Assembly: GCF_003254275.1 (NCBI RefSeq)
Contig: NZ_QKZK01000014.1
Coordinates: 1 to 64,000, forward strand
Length of the DNA stretch: 64,000 bases
DNA from: Breznakibacter xylanolyticus
Lineage (GTDB): Bacteria; Bacteroidota; Bacteroidia; Bacteroidales; Marinilabiliaceae
Direction: 5' to 3'
Part shown: positions 1 through 9,707 of the stretch, piece by piece
Layout: each line of letters starts with the position of its first letter
Position numbering within the stretch: the first letter of the stretch is position 1
Notes under the pieces: generated by a model
Seen by the model: the letters and a program-made list of their open reading frames with translations, nothing else
What the model was told of the DNA's origin: nothing
The model's database searches: none
Position numbers and translations under genes: made by a program

Positions 1-216
1 TTTCAAAGATACAATCTGAAAGCAACTCACAACTTAATGCGTAATAATATCCTTTATCTGTCTGTTGCAAATCAGTCCATCAAAAAATCAATCAAAAATC
101 AACATCCATCCCAATCTGAGCTCCAATTTTGGTGAAAACTTGGTGGCTCCTTGACGAAATGATTATATTTTAGCGCCAACAGACAATCCCGAGAGGGGAT
201 AAAAAAACAAAGTCAT
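1..216. repeat. 216-bp direct repeat, copy 1 (cut by window edge)
   Basis: This stretch is nearly identical, with only a few mismatches, to 1094-1309. Both copies end in the same caaagtcat word. The first ~40 nt occur a third time at 250-293. The copies bracket the toxin-antitoxin segment, which suggests that the segment was inserted into, or duplicated together with, this sequence. No protein is visible in it. Confidence 0.9.
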
Positions 217-249
217 AACTGTGCCGTCATTGTTCACCCAGGTGCAAAT

Positions 250-293
250 CAATATTTCAAAGATACAATCTGAAAGCAACTCACAACTAATGC
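250..293. repeat. Partial third copy of the direct repeat
   Basis: These ~44 nt match the start of the 216-bp repeat (compare 1089-1132), including two bases upstream of the part visible at position 1. The match ends at the left boundary of the attC-like palindrome, so this may mark an insertion junction. Confidence 0.8.
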
Positions 294-298
294 CAGCT

Positions 299-420
299 AA
301 CGTTACGCATATGCCTAGTGGCGGATTTCGGACGATTCAACTGTCAAACCGTAGAGAAGTTTGAGCGGCCGAAAAGCCTTGCAAATTGCAGTAAAACCGC
401 CATTAGGTGTATGCGATGTT
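299..420. other. attC-like long imperfect palindrome
   Basis: The outer arms 299-324 and 397-420 are complementary (AAC...gcata-ccta-tggcgg against ccgcc-ttagg-tatgc...GTT). Most differences between the arms are transitions that keep G-U pairing. Inner arms ttcgg/ccgaa and tcaaac/gtttga extend the fold. The ~122-nt length, AAC/GTT termini and a bulged hairpin resemble integron attC sites, and the element abuts a toxin-antitoxin cassette. No integrase gene is in the window. It could also be a structured repeat unrelated to integrons. Confidence 0.5.
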
Positions 421-472
421 GCCAACAGTACTTTTTAGTCTCGGAATAATGCTAATCCTTATTCCTGAAAGG

Positions 473-760
473 TTAAAGCATATTTTTCAAATCTTGCATT
501 CCAACAATTGCCATTATCTCAACAATATTATCATTGATTTTGTAATATATGGTGTCAGAACCACAAGGACATTTTCGATATCCTGCTTTTATGTAATCCA
601 CCGATTCAAATGCAAATGGATTCTCTGCAATAATTTCAAAATAGTCAAAAAAAGTATCAAAGTACTTATCAGCTTGAGTAACACCAAAATTTTTGATTCC
701 AAAATGATGAATGCGAATCAAGTCCTCTTTGGCTGAATTGCTTAATCTATAATCAGCCAT
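473..760 (-). CDS. ParE/RelE-family toxin
   Basis: This 95-residue protein has the length and layout of the ParE/RelE superfamily: an N-terminal helical part (ADYRLSNSAKEDL), a central NPFAFESVDYIKAGYRKCPCGSD segment and a closing strand pair IYYKINDNIVEIMAIVGMQD. ParE relatives inhibit gyrase, while RelE relatives cut ribosome-bound mRNA; sequence alone does not decide between them. It lies downstream of, and overlaps by 8 nt, the antitoxin gene 753-992, the usual antitoxin-first order, so the two are probably co-transcribed and translationally coupled. The pair sits between direct repeats and next to an attC-like site, which fits a mobile cassette. Confidence 0.85.
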   Translation of the reverse strand: MADYRLSNSAKEDLIRIHHFGIKNFGVTQADKYFDTFFDYFEIIAENPFAFESVDYIKAGYRKCPCGSDTIYYKINDNIVEIMAIVGMQDLKNML

Positions 761-992
761 TAAGCAGAGACTTTGACTGTTTTAAAATCTGCTCTTTGGT
801 ATCACTTGTAAATCCACTCCTTTCGGAATGTTCTAATTTTGCTCTAATCCAGTCAATATGAACTTGCTGCTTCCGAGCCTGTCTAATCAAATCGTTGACA
901 AGTTCACTTTTGCTTGAATATTCCTGACTGTCTATTTGAAAATTCAACCATTCATCATTTGGTTTCGAGAAAGAAATACTTTGTCTTGGCAT
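753..992 (-). CDS. ParD-type antitoxin
   Basis: An antitoxin of about 79 residues starting MPRQSISFSKPNDEWL. The N-terminus resembles the ribbon-helix-helix DNA-binding fold of ParD/CC2985 proteins, and the charged C-terminal half would wrap the toxin. A longer reading from 1040 adds 16 residues without similarity to anything, so the ATG at 992 is preferred. It precedes the ParE-like toxin and overlaps it by 8 nt. A perfect 12-bp palindrome 16 nt upstream of the start (1008-1019) is a plausible autoregulatory operator. Confidence 0.8.
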   Translation of the reverse strand: MPRQSISFSKPNDEWLNFQIDSQEYSSKSELVNDLIRQARKQQVHIDWIRAKLEHSERSGFTSDTKEQILKQSKSLLNG

Positions 993-1007
993 AGTTTGCT
1001 TTTTTGA

Positions 1008-1019
1008 TGTAAATTTACA
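1008..1019 (-). promoter_or_regulatory. Candidate toxin-antitoxin operator palindrome
   Basis: The perfect 12-bp palindrome tgtaaatttaca lies directly upstream of the antitoxin start, next to a near-consensus CATATTTG (one base off TAnnTTTG) on the minus strand. RHH antitoxins typically bind such sites to repress their own operon. Binding is inferred. Confidence 0.45.
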
Positions 1020-1093
1020 CCAAATATGAACCACTTGCAAGTTTTTCTCAGTATTGTTGGCAACAGTTTATATCACCAGTGCTGTGCTCAATA

Positions 1094-1309
1094 TTTCAAA
1101 GATACAATCTGAAAGCAACTCACAACTTAATGCGTAATAATATCCTTTATCTGTCTTTTGCAAATCAGTCCATCAAAAATTCAATCAAAAATCAACATCC
1201 ATCCCAATCTGAGTTCCAATTTTGGTGAAAACTTGGTGGCTCCTTGACGAAATGATTATATTTTAGCGCCAACAGACAATCCCGAGAGGTAATAAAAAAA
1301 CAAAGTCAT
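1094..1309. repeat. 216-bp direct repeat, copy 2
   Basis: Near-identical copy of 1-216 in the same orientation. It lies between the toxin-antitoxin segment and the gene starting at 1333. Differences are a handful of single-base changes, so the duplication looks recent or is kept homogeneous. Confidence 0.9.
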
Positions 1310-1332
1310 TTTCATCCATCAAAAACGAAACA

Positions 1333-2595
1333 ATGGCCAAGAACAAGAAGAGTGGCACTAAGATGCAGCTGTTGAGTCCCGAGAATTACATACGTCAGCG
1401 TGCGCGGAGTTTGCCGGTGGCCGAGTGTTGGGTCAATAGTGCGTGGGTTGATGTGGGCATGGCCAATGTGTCAGTGGCTCGTCAGCATAGCAACGGCAAT
1501 TACACCGTGGGGCACTATCTGGTGGATTTGAATTGCCTTGGGGTGAAGGATTGCATTGCATATTTTAACCTTACCCCCACTGAATATCAGGATTTGATGG
1601 CAGATCTTTTTGAAAGTGTTGAGTTTGAGCAGGTGCCTTATGCCTTGGTTCATAACATTGTGTATGCCGGGGTGGCTTTTGCCGAAGATTTTGGTTTTCA
1701 GCCTTTCGCCGACTTCACTTCGGTAGCTCAATATATTTTGGAGGAGGATACCGATGATGTTGAGCTGATTGATATTGAATGCGGTAGCAATGGTCAGCCG
1801 CTTTACGTGAAAGACCCTGACGATAGTGAAGCGCAGGTGCGTAAAGTGATTGCCACCCTTGAGCGGACTGCCGGTGTTGGGAATTTTATGGTGGTTGACT
1901 TAGATGAACCTCTGCACGGCGATGATGACGAAGAAGATGACGATTGGGAGGATGATTTCGGATGTATGGAGGATGAAGAACCTCTCGATTTGTCGTTTAC
2001 CGAAACAGAGCTGCAGCAAAGCAATACCTTACAGTTTAAAATAGTCCTCGAAGGGGTAGAGGAACCACCGGTTTGGCGGCAGGTTGCTGTGCCCTCGTAC
2101 TACACTTTTGAGCATCTTCATCATGTGATTCAAGCGGTGTTTGGTTGGGCAAACAGTCATCTGTTTCAGTTTTCCGATAAGGGATTCGATTCGCCCACAT
2201 TTATTACCCATGTTTATGAGCATGTCGAGGTGGATGGCACTCCGATAGATGCGAGCAACCTCCGCATCAGCGACGTGTTTAAGCGGAAAGGGAAACGTCA
2301 GATTTATATTTACGATTTTGGTGATTTGTGGACGCACACGGTAACGCTTGAGCAGACCATTAAGCAACCGTCGCGCATCCCCATGATTCTGGATGGTGGG
2401 GGTGCCTGTCCGCCTGATGACTGTGGCGGATATAGAGGCTATGAGGAAATGAGGGAGGCCTTGATGGATGTGAATAATCCGGAACACGACTCATATCGCG
2501 ATTGGCTTGGCCTTGATGAGGGTGAGGTGTGGGATCCCGAGACGTTTGATAAGGAGGAGATTCAGCAACGACTGAGTGTGCGGTTTATGTGGTAA
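1333..2595 (+). CDS. pRiA4b ORF-3-like domain protein
   Basis: A 420-residue soluble protein without a signal peptide. Residues ~1-190 are unrecognised. An extremely acidic linker (DDDEEDDDWEDDF, ~197-211) joins them to a C-terminal domain (~230-400) with the hallmarks of the plasmid pRiA4b ORF-3 family (PF07929): LQFKIVLEGVEEPPVWRQV, HHVIQAVFGWANSHLFQF, IYIYDFGDLWTHTVTLE and the CPPDDCGGYRGYEEM segment. The family is widespread in bacteria and on plasmids and its function is not known. The gene starts 23 nt after the second direct repeat and ends before a strong convergent terminator. Family call firm, function open. Confidence 0.8.
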   Translation: MAKNKKSGTKMQLLSPENYIRQRARSLPVAECWVNSAWVDVGMANVSVARQHSNGNYTVGHYLVDLNCLGVKDCIAYFNLTPTEYQDLMADLFESVEFEQVPYALVHNIVYAGVAFAEDFGFQPFADFTSVAQYILEEDTDDVELIDIECGSNGQPLYVKDPDDSEAQVRKVIATLERTAGVGNFMVVDLDEPLHGDDDEEDDDWEDDFGCMEDEEPLDLSFTETELQQSNTLQFKIVLEGVEEPPVWRQVAVPSYYTFEHLHHVIQAVFGWANSHLFQFSDKGFDSPTFITHVYEHVEVDGTPIDASNLRISDVFKRKGKRQIYIYDFGDLWTHTVTLEQTIKQPSRIPMILDGGGACPPDDCGGYRGYEEMREALMDVNNPEHDSYRDWLGLDEGEVWDPETFDKEEIQQRLSVRFMW

Positions 2596-2744
2596 ATGGT
2601 TTCCGTCGAAGCTCTATTGCTGATCTTGTTGGAGATGTTTTATTAAACAAAGCGTAGGGATAAACGCTGAGGCTAAAGGCGCTGATTTAATTTGTAACGC
2701 CTTGCTTTTAAATGATAATACAGATCACTCAAAAGAGTTATGTA

Positions 2745-2793
2745 ACAGGGGCAATGAATATCCGGCTTTTACGGTTATTCATTGCCCCTGTAT
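2745..2793. terminator. Bidirectional terminator
   Basis: A 20-bp stem (acaggggcaatgaata... with its complement, 2745-2764/2772-2791) with a 7-nt loop lies between the convergent genes ending at 2595 and 2795. The pectate lyase stop codon is immediately beside it. Confidence 0.85.
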
Positions 2794-2794
2794 A

Positions 2795-4918
2795 TTATTT
2801 TGCCACCACCACTTTTTGACCGTCAATGATATAGATGCCCGGGATGAGGTTTTGGGTTGCTTCAGCGCGAATAATGTTGGCGCGAATGATGCGGCCGTCG
2901 ATGGCTCGCACGTTAACCCGGGCGTTGGGATTAGTGATTGAGGCGGGGCGATTGACAATGGCTGTCGCTTTTGATGTGGCCAGTGTGATGGAGGCCACCA
3001 CCTGTTTCCCGCCGAAGGTAAAGGAGAGGCTTCCTGTGGCGGGAGTGTCGAGGTCGATGGTGTGACTGACGTTGGTGGCATTGCCACTTGCATCTTTACG
3101 GGGAAACAGGTAATCGGAGCCCGAGAATGTCACGCCATTGAGTTCGCTCACCCACGAGTCGCCATCGGCATAGTTGTCGTATCCCGTCATGGTGATGGCG
3201 CTTACTTTGATGCCGGCAGGCAGGGTAATGGTGAACGGGACACCGGTTGAGAATTTAATACCCGGTGCAGTGCCGGTTGCATAGGTTTTTGAACTGGTAT
3301 TGGCGATGGTGTAGCCGTCGTTGAAGAGCCATGGCGATGTCGCCCCGACCGCCCCGGCATAGGAGGTGTGATTGAGGGTGACGGCTGTGATGGGACTGTT
3401 GTCGGGAGCGAGGGTTGTGCCCGCGGGGGTACCCCCGGCATTTCCACTTTCGATGATGTGGCTCACCAGGCTGTTCATATATACCTCAAGCATGGTATAG
3501 CCGTCGGCGTTTTTATTATTCCGGTCGTTGGGGTTTTGAGGGTCGAGACCGTTGTTTGTTTCCCACGCGTCGGGCATGCCATCTCCATCCGAGTCGGAGG
3601 GGGGTGTGTCGGATGCCAGGGTTGGCCAAGGGCTGGTTTCGCCTGCAGGAAGGGAGATGTCGTTTTGGGTGTTGATGATGCCCGGAGCATTTCCCGATCC
3701 GGTGTTGGTCGCCGTGGTGTTTCGGGTGTCGGCCACCATTCGGGCATCGAGCCAGTCGCGATTGAGCGACGCGCCGGCATGGTCGAGCACGCGCTCGTAG
3801 GCCGTTGCCGCATCGTGAGTGGTGGTGTAAAGGTGATCGATGGGAGTGCTGCGCTTCATGTTGATTTTGGCCTCTTCGGTAAAGAGGTTGTCATTGTTTT
3901 CGTTGGATATCTGCGCATAGATGCCTTTGGTCCAGTTGTCGGCTGTCACATCACTGAAGCCATTCATGTGGTTTCCGTTGACGAAAAATGTGCCCCATTT
4001 GTGCAGCATGGGCAAAAAGTCAGGGTTTTTGGTGCAGTATTCGGTGGTGCGAATGCCGATGGCTGCAATGCGACAACGTATCAACTCGGAACGAAGATTG
4101 GTTGCCGGTCCTGGTTTGTAGTAGTTGTTGACGATGTTGACGTTCATGCCCTCACCGCCATAGCACCCGTTTCCACCCCAGTTGTAGATGACGTTGTTGC
4201 GCATGTCCATGCGTTCGTCCGTTTGAGTGGTTTTTCGGGGGCCCAGGCGCGGCGTTCGGCTGCTGTGGTGAGCCATCAGGTTGTGGTGATAGCTGGCGCC
4301 CGAACCGCCCCAGTTACCGCCGTAACCGTGGTCACCTTTGATATGTCCGGCTTTTTGGAGGCTTTGCGAGACGATGCACCATTGCACGGTGGCATTTTTC
4401 ATGCCATACACCGAAAGGCATTCATCGATGCTCCAGCTCACCGAACAGTGATCGACCATGATGTTTTCCTGATCCATGCCGCCCAGTCCGTCGCCCTCGT
4501 GATTGGCTACGTTGGTATTCCCCAGTCGGAACCGCACGAAACGGACAATGACGTTACTGGCTTCGATGGTGAATGGGTAATCGGCAATGCAGATGCCGTC
4601 GCCCGGCGCCGTTTGTCCGGCGATGGTCACGTTGCCGTTTTTTAGGGGCAATGCAGAGGTGAGACGGATGGTTCCGGACACGTCAAAGACGATGGTTCGT
4701 TTCCCGCTTTGGTTGATGGCCCAACGGAAGGTGCCGGTGGAGCCGTCATCGGCCAACGAAGTGACGTGCAGGACGGCGCCTCCTCTTCCCCCGGTGGTGT
4801 AGCGTCCAAAGCCTTCGGCACCAGGGAACGCCGGGGTTAATTCGGTTTGGGCTGTGAGGTGCATAAATACCATGAGCATCCCGATGATGAGGGTGGCATT
4901 TTTGAGTGTTTGGTTCAT
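2795..4918 (-). CDS. Secreted pectate lyase (PL1-like)
   Basis: About 707 residues from the ATG at 4918 (an upstream ATG at 4942 would extend the signal peptide awkwardly). A signal peptide (NATLIIGMLMVFMHLTAQ) is followed by a right-handed parallel beta-helix of the pectate lyase superfamily: AFPGAEGFGRYTTGGRGG, ISGTI-like repeats, then GMDQENIMVDHCSVSWSIDE and the RTPRLGP motif that carries the catalytic arginine region. A calcium-type repeat (DSDGDGMPDAWE) follows at ~450. The C-terminus (IPGIYIIDGQKVVV) resembles the end of a type IX secretion sorting tail, so surface display or secretion is likely. It would cleave polygalacturonan and fits functionally with the arabinan locus at 18-29 kb. 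It stands alone here. Confidence 0.88.
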   Translation of the reverse strand: MNQTLKNATLIIGMLMVFMHLTAQTELTPAFPGAEGFGRYTTGGRGGAVLHVTSLADDGSTGTFRWAINQSGKRTIVFDVSGTIRLTSALPLKNGNVTIAGQTAPGDGICIADYPFTIEASNVIVRFVRFRLGNTNVANHEGDGLGGMDQENIMVDHCSVSWSIDECLSVYGMKNATVQWCIVSQSLQKAGHIKGDHGYGGNWGGSGASYHHNLMAHHSSRTPRLGPRKTTQTDERMDMRNNVIYNWGGNGCYGGEGMNVNIVNNYYKPGPATNLRSELIRCRIAAIGIRTTEYCTKNPDFLPMLHKWGTFFVNGNHMNGFSDVTADNWTKGIYAQISNENNDNLFTEEAKINMKRSTPIDHLYTTTHDAATAYERVLDHAGASLNRDWLDARMVADTRNTTATNTGSGNAPGIINTQNDISLPAGETSPWPTLASDTPPSDSDGDGMPDAWETNNGLDPQNPNDRNNKNADGYTMLEVYMNSLVSHIIESGNAGGTPAGTTLAPDNSPITAVTLNHTSYAGAVGATSPWLFNDGYTIANTSSKTYATGTAPGIKFSTGVPFTITLPAGIKVSAITMTGYDNYADGDSWVSELNGVTFSGSDYLFPRKDASGNATNVSHTIDLDTPATGSLSFTFGGKQVVASITLATSKATAIVNRPASITNPNARVNVRAIDGRIIRANIIRAEATQNLIPGIYIIDGQKVVVAK

Positions 4919-5144
4919 TTGAAGCGTTTTTAGCTGTTGCAAAATATTTTTTTAGACATAGCATCTTGTTTGCAAATGGCGATGCTATTCGTGTGACGAA
5001 CCGGTTGCTCGATGGCGTTTTGTTTCTCTTATTGGCCGGTTGTTTCAGAGTGTAAAGAAACTGTGACTGGCTGTTTTGGATGGGTAAGGATTTGTTTTAA
5101 TTGTGTATTTATTGACACATTTTAACAATAGTGAGGTGTGTTTG

Positions 5145-5252
5145 TGGAGGAGGGGAGGAGTTGAGGAGTTTAAGAGTGGAGGAGTGGAGGAGTGGAGAAG
5201 TGGAGGAGTGGAGGAGTTTAAGAGTTGAGGGGTGGAGGAGTGGAGGAGTTTA
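5145..5252. repeat. Octamer-phased degenerate repeat
   Basis: About thirteen 8-nt words of the form RGAGTGGA or RGAGTTTA run head to tail (agagtgga, ggagtgga, gaagtgga, ggagttta...). The period of 8 rules out coding. The same phasing is found at 9930-10142, 11882-12036 and inside the composite repeats further right. The rest of 4919-5306 shows no gene. Confidence 0.85.
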
Positions 5253-5306
5253 GGAATGGTGGTATAATTTGAATTGTGGGAATTGATGTTGTTGAACCTC
5301 TGCGAT

Positions 5307-5356
5307 AAAAAACAGCAAGGGCGTCGGAGAAATCCCGACGCCCTTGCTGTTTTAAT
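5307..5356. terminator. Strong bidirectional terminator
   Basis: A perfect 19-bp stem (5309-5327/5335-5353) with a 7-nt loop, flanked by A-run and T-run. It closes the aconitase transcript on the minus strand. Confidence 0.92.
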
Positions 5357-5395
5357 GGAACACTAAAGCGGTGACGCTTTGGTGTTGATGGCGAA

Positions 5396-7660
5396 TCAAT
5401 GGTTTTGCAGTTTGATGAGGTTGAGAGCCGAACCGGCTTTGAACCATTCGATTTGCTGAAGGTTGTAGGTATGGTTTACCATAATGACCTCCTTGTTGCC
5501 GTTGGTGTGAACCAGTTCAATGGCCAAGGCTTTGCCCGGGGCAAACTGATCGAGGTCGAGGAAGTTGAGGGTGTCGTCTTCCATAATTTTGTCGTAGTCG
5601 GCCTCATTGGCAAAGGTGAGGGCAAGCATTCCCTGTTTTTTGAGGTTGGTCTCGTGAATACGGGCAAAGCTCTTTACCAGCACGGCTTTCACGCCCAGGT
5701 GACGGGGCTCCATGGCGGCATGTTCGCGGCTCGATCCTTCGCCATAGTTGTGGTCGCCCACCACGATGGAGGGAACTCCGGCGGCCTTGTATGCACGTTG
5801 CACAGCCGGTACTTCGCCATATTGACCATCGAGTTGGTTTTTTACCTTGTTGGTTTCCCCATTAAAGGCATTTACGGCACCAATGAGCATGTTGTTGCTG
5901 ATGTTGTCGAGGTGACCGCGGTACTTAAGCCATGGGCCGGCCATGGAGATGTGGTCGGTGGTGCATTTTCCCTGTGCCTTGATGAGCAGTTTGGCACCGG
6001 CGATGTTCTTGCCATTCCAGGGTTGGAAGGGTTCGAGCAGTTGCAGGCGGTCGCTGACGGGGCTCACGGCCACGTTCACGGCCGAACCATCGGCCGCGGG
6101 TGCCTGATATCCGTTGTCTTCTACGGCAAAGCCTTTGGTTGGCAGCTCATCGCCCGCGGGGGCATCAAGCATGACTTTTTGTCCATCGGCATTGACCAGC
6201 GAGTCGGTGAGCGGATTGAACTCGAGAGTTCCGGCAATGGCCAGTGCGGTCACCACTTCAGGCGAAGCCACAAAGGCGAAGGTGTTGGGGTTGCCGTCGG
6301 CTCGTTTGGCGAAGTTGCGGTTAAAGGAGTGAACAATGGTGTTTTTCTCTTGTTTTTCGGCGCCCATGCGCGCCCACATGCCAATGCAGGGGCCGCAGGC
6401 GTTGGCAAACACCTTGCCGCCAATTTTGTCGAATATGTTGATGAACCCGTCCCGATCGATGGTGTAGCGCACCAGCTCAGAGCCGGGCGTGATGGAGAAT
6501 TCGCCTTTGACGGTGAGCTTTTTGTCCACGGCCTGTTTGGCGATGCTAGCGGCACGCGCAATGTCTTCGTAGCTCGAGTTGGTGCAAGAGCCAATCAGCC
6601 CCACATCGACCTTCAGAGGCCATCCGTTTTTGCGGGCTTCGTCGGCCACTTTCGAGATGGGGGTTGCCAAGTCGGGCGAGAATGGGCCGTTGAGGTGAGG
6701 CTCCAGCTTGTTTAAGTCAATTTCGATGACCTGGTCGAAGAATTTTTCGGGGTTGGCATACACCTCGGGGTCGGCTGTGAGGTGTTGTTTGACGGCGTTG
6801 GCAGCATCGGCCACGTCGGCACGATTGGTGGCGCGCAGGTAGCGCTCCATCGATTCATCGTATCCAAAGGTGGATGTGGTGGCTCCGATTTCGGCGCCCA
6901 TGTTACAGATGGTGCCTTTCCCGGTGCATGAGATGGAGGTGGCGCCTTCGCCAAAATATTCAACCACGGCACCGGTTCCGCCTTTCACGGTGAGGATGCC
7001 GGCTACTTTCAGGATGATGTCTTTGGGGGATGTCCATCCGTTGAGTTTTCCGTTGAGTTTTACGCCAATCAGTTTGGGGAATTTGAGTTCCCAGGGCATT
7101 CCGGCCATCACGTCAACGGCATCGGCACCGCCCACGCCAATGGCAATCATGCCCAGTCCGCCGGCGTTAACCGTGTGCGAGTCGGTTCCAATCATCATTC
7201 CGCCCGGGAATGCATAGTTTTCGAGCACCACCTGGTGAATGATTCCGGCACCCGGTTTCCAAAACCCGATGCCATATTTGTTACATACCGAGCTGAGGAA
7301 GTCGTAAACTTCCTTGTTGGTGTCTTTTGCGATGGTCAGGTCATTGGCAGCACCTGTTTTGGCCTGAATGAGGTGGTCGGCATGCACCGTTGAGGGCACC
7401 GCAGCGGTGGCTTTTCCTGCTTGCATAAATTGAAGCAGCGCCATTTGTGCGGTGGCATCCTGCATGGCCACGCGGTCGGGTTTGAAATCGACGTACGATT
7501 TTCCCCGATCAAAGGCATTGGTTGGTAATTCGCCCGCCAGGTGGGCGTAAAGGATCTTTTCGGTGAGCGTGAGTGGTCGTCCGAGCAGGGCACGGGTGTT
7601 GTCCACTTTTTGCGCCAGGTGGGCATAGACGCCCCGGATCATGTCAATGTCGAAAGCCAT
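5396..7660 (-). CDS. Aconitate hydratase
   Basis: A 754-residue aconitase of the mitochondrial-type length class (cytosolic AcnA/IRP-type enzymes are ~890). It interconverts citrate and isocitrate in the TCA cycle using a 4Fe-4S cluster. The three cluster cysteines are visible in [13 protein letters not shown] and [10 protein letters not shown]. Other family blocks are [17 protein letters not shown], the swivel-domain segment [19 protein letters not shown] and [15 protein letters not shown] near the C-terminus. It is monocistronic, ending at a strong terminator. A TATTTTTG box lies 27-34 nt upstream of the start. No other TCA genes are adjacent. Confidence 0.96.
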   Translation of the reverse strand: MAFDIDMIRGVYAHLAQKVDNTRALLGRPLTLTEKILYAHLAGELPTNAFDRGKSYVDFKPDRVAMQDATAQMALLQFMQAGKATAAVPSTVHADHLIQAKTGAANDLTIAKDTNKEVYDFLSSVCNKYGIGFWKPGAGIIHQVVLENYAFPGGMMIGTDSHTVNAGGLGMIAIGVGGADAVDVMAGMPWELKFPKLIGVKLNGKLNGWTSPKDIILKVAGILTVKGGTGAVVEYFGEGATSISCTGKGTICNMGAEIGATTSTFGYDESMERYLRATNRADVADAANAVKQHLTADPEVYANPEKFFDQVIEIDLNKLEPHLNGPFSPDLATPISKVADEARKNGWPLKVDVGLIGSCTNSSYEDIARAASIAKQAVDKKLTVKGEFSITPGSELVRYTIDRDGFINIFDKIGGKVFANACGPCIGMWARMGAEKQEKNTIVHSFNRNFAKRADGNPNTFAFVASPEVVTALAIAGTLEFNPLTDSLVNADGQKVMLDAPAGDELPTKGFAVEDNGYQAPAADGSAVNVAVSPVSDRLQLLEPFQPWNGKNIAGAKLLIKAQGKCTTDHISMAGPWLKYRGHLDNISNNMLIGAVNAFNGETNKVKNQLDGQYGEVPAVQRAYKAAGVPSIVVGDHNYGEGSSREHAAMEPRHLGVKAVLVKSFARIHETNLKKQGMLALTFANEADYDKIMEDDTLNFLDLDQFAPGKALAIELVHTNGNKEVIMVNHTYNLQQIEWFKAGSALNLIKLQNH

Positions 7661-7686
7661 GGTGATGGTAATTTTTATCGTTTGGC

Positions 7687-7694
7687 CAAAAATA
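7687..7694 (-). promoter_or_regulatory. Candidate -7 box for aconitase
   Basis: The minus strand reads TATTTTTG, matching the Bacteroidota TAnnTTTG -7 element. It would give a ~20-nt leader. No convincing -33 element was found. Confidence 0.4.
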
Positions 7695-7836
7695 GGGAAA
7701 AATTGGTATCGTGAAGGTTAAACATTGATAATGGGTTAAATGTTTTTTGCGGATATTGAGATGTCGGTGCGTAACTTAGTCGGGAGGCAGTGAGGTGCGA
7801 TTTTCGTTGGAATGCTTGAAGTGTTTTATGATTGTG

Positions 7837-7856
7837 AGACGCACGATCGTGCGTCT
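7837..7856. repeat. Perfect 20-bp palindrome
   Basis: agacgcacgatcgtgcgtct reads the same on both strands and lies 20 nt upstream of the ATG at 7877. Similar agacgca...tgcgtct palindromes are known to me as dispersed elements in Bacteroidota genomes; only one copy is in this window. It could also act as an operator or mRNA hairpin for the gene behind it. Confidence 0.7.
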
Positions 7857-7876
7857 GTACCACCAAGGAGGAGGAA

Positions 7877-8440
7877 ATGATGGCAAAGCGTCGATTATTT
7901 GTGGCGGTTCCCATTGTAGGGGCAACAGAGTTGCAGCAAGCCTTGCCGGGGTTGCATGGTGCATTTTCCGGTTATCGGGTGCGTTGGCTTGGTGCTGACG
8001 AGTGGCATGTGACGTTGTGGTTTATCGGAAATATCGAAGCGGGAGCGGTTGACGCATTGGTGCACGATCTGTCAGTGGTAGCGGGCGCGTGTGATGGTTT
8101 TGAAGTGTCGATTACCGGCTTTGGCGTTTTTGGAGCCGAGGCGCATCCACGTATTTTGTGGGCAGGGGTAGAAGGGGGTGAGGGTTTGTTGCGGCTTCAG
8201 CAGGCAGTGGTGCCCTGGGAATTGATGATAAAGCCCTTTGTTCCGCACATCACGTTGGGACGTTTTGGGCGAGATCATGGCGGAGAGTGGCCTGCGGAGT
8301 GGTGGCAAGGCAATGTCCATCGGGCGATGGATGTGGTGCGGGTGCGTTGTTTCTCGTTGTATGAGAGTGAGTTGATGCCGGGCGGATCAGTCTATCGGCG
8401 GTTGCACGATTTTGAGTTGCGGGGGAGTTTAGGGCAATAA
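7877..8440 (+). CDS. thpR: RNA 2',3'-cyclic phosphodiesterase (ThpR/LigT family)
   Basis: A 187-residue member of the 2H phosphoesterase family. Both catalytic HxTx motifs are present: HVTL near residue 45 and HITL near residue 121, spaced as in ThpR. The N-terminus RLFVAVPI is the usual first strand. These enzymes open 2',3'-cyclic phosphates at RNA ends and can ligate tRNA halves in vitro. Two ATG codons stand in tandem (7877 and 7880) behind an unusually strong Shine-Dalgarno run (aaggaggagg), rare in this phylum. A perfect palindrome lies just upstream. It is convergent with gap across a short terminator. Confidence 0.87.
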   Translation: MMAKRRLFVAVPIVGATELQQALPGLHGAFSGYRVRWLGADEWHVTLWFIGNIEAGAVDALVHDLSVVAGACDGFEVSITGFGVFGAEAHPRILWAGVEGGEGLLRLQQAVVPWELMIKPFVPHITLGRFGRDHGGEWPAEWWQGNVHRAMDVVRVRCFSLYESELMPGGSVYRRLHDFELRGSLGQ

Positions 8441-8468
8441 AAAAGCCCCCTTATTCAGGAGGCTTTCG
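8440..8468. terminator. Terminator between thpR and gap
   Basis: The stem aaagccccc (8442-8450) pairs with ggaggcttt (8458-8466) with one mismatch and a 7-nt loop, flanked by an A-run. It serves both convergent genes. Confidence 0.7.
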
Positions 8469-8486
8469 ATGATATTGTGAATGTAA

Positions 8487-9521
<1,035 letters not shown>

Positions 9522-9546
9522 TTAGAGTCATAATTTTCTTGCGGCA

Positions 9547-9577
9547 CAAAATTAAAAATTCGTGCTTAAAAGTTCAA
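9547..9577 (-). promoter_or_regulatory. gap promoter (Bacteroidota type)
   Basis: On the minus strand TTG (9577-9575) is separated by 20 nt from TAATTTTG (9554-9547), matching the -33/-7 consensus of this phylum. The predicted start near 9540 gives a ~45-nt leader. Confidence 0.7.
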
Positions 9578-9659
9578 GATAATTCATTTTTTTTTGGTAT
9601 AATAAGGTGAAAGGACGTTAAAAACGGGGATGGCGATCCTTTTTGTAGAGTAACGAGCA

Positions 9660-9686
9660 CAAAAAAAGGGACTCAAGTCCCTTTAT
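9660..9686 (-). terminator. Terminator of the small lipoprotein gene
   Basis: aaagggact (9665-9673) and agtcccttt (9676-9684) form a short stem followed on the minus strand by seven T. It lies 24 nt after the stop codon of the 42-residue gene and supports that gene being real. Confidence 0.8.
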
Positions 9687-9707
9687 GCGTTGATCCACCG
9701 ATGCGCA

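Noticed and set aside
3368-4645. 425-codon open frame on + opposite the pectate lyase
   Set aside because: It is the antisense shadow of a well-supported gene; the translation has no domain and composition follows the other strand.
5399-6715. 438-codon open frame on + opposite aconitase
   Set aside because: Antisense shadow of the aconitase gene; no start context, no recognisable protein.
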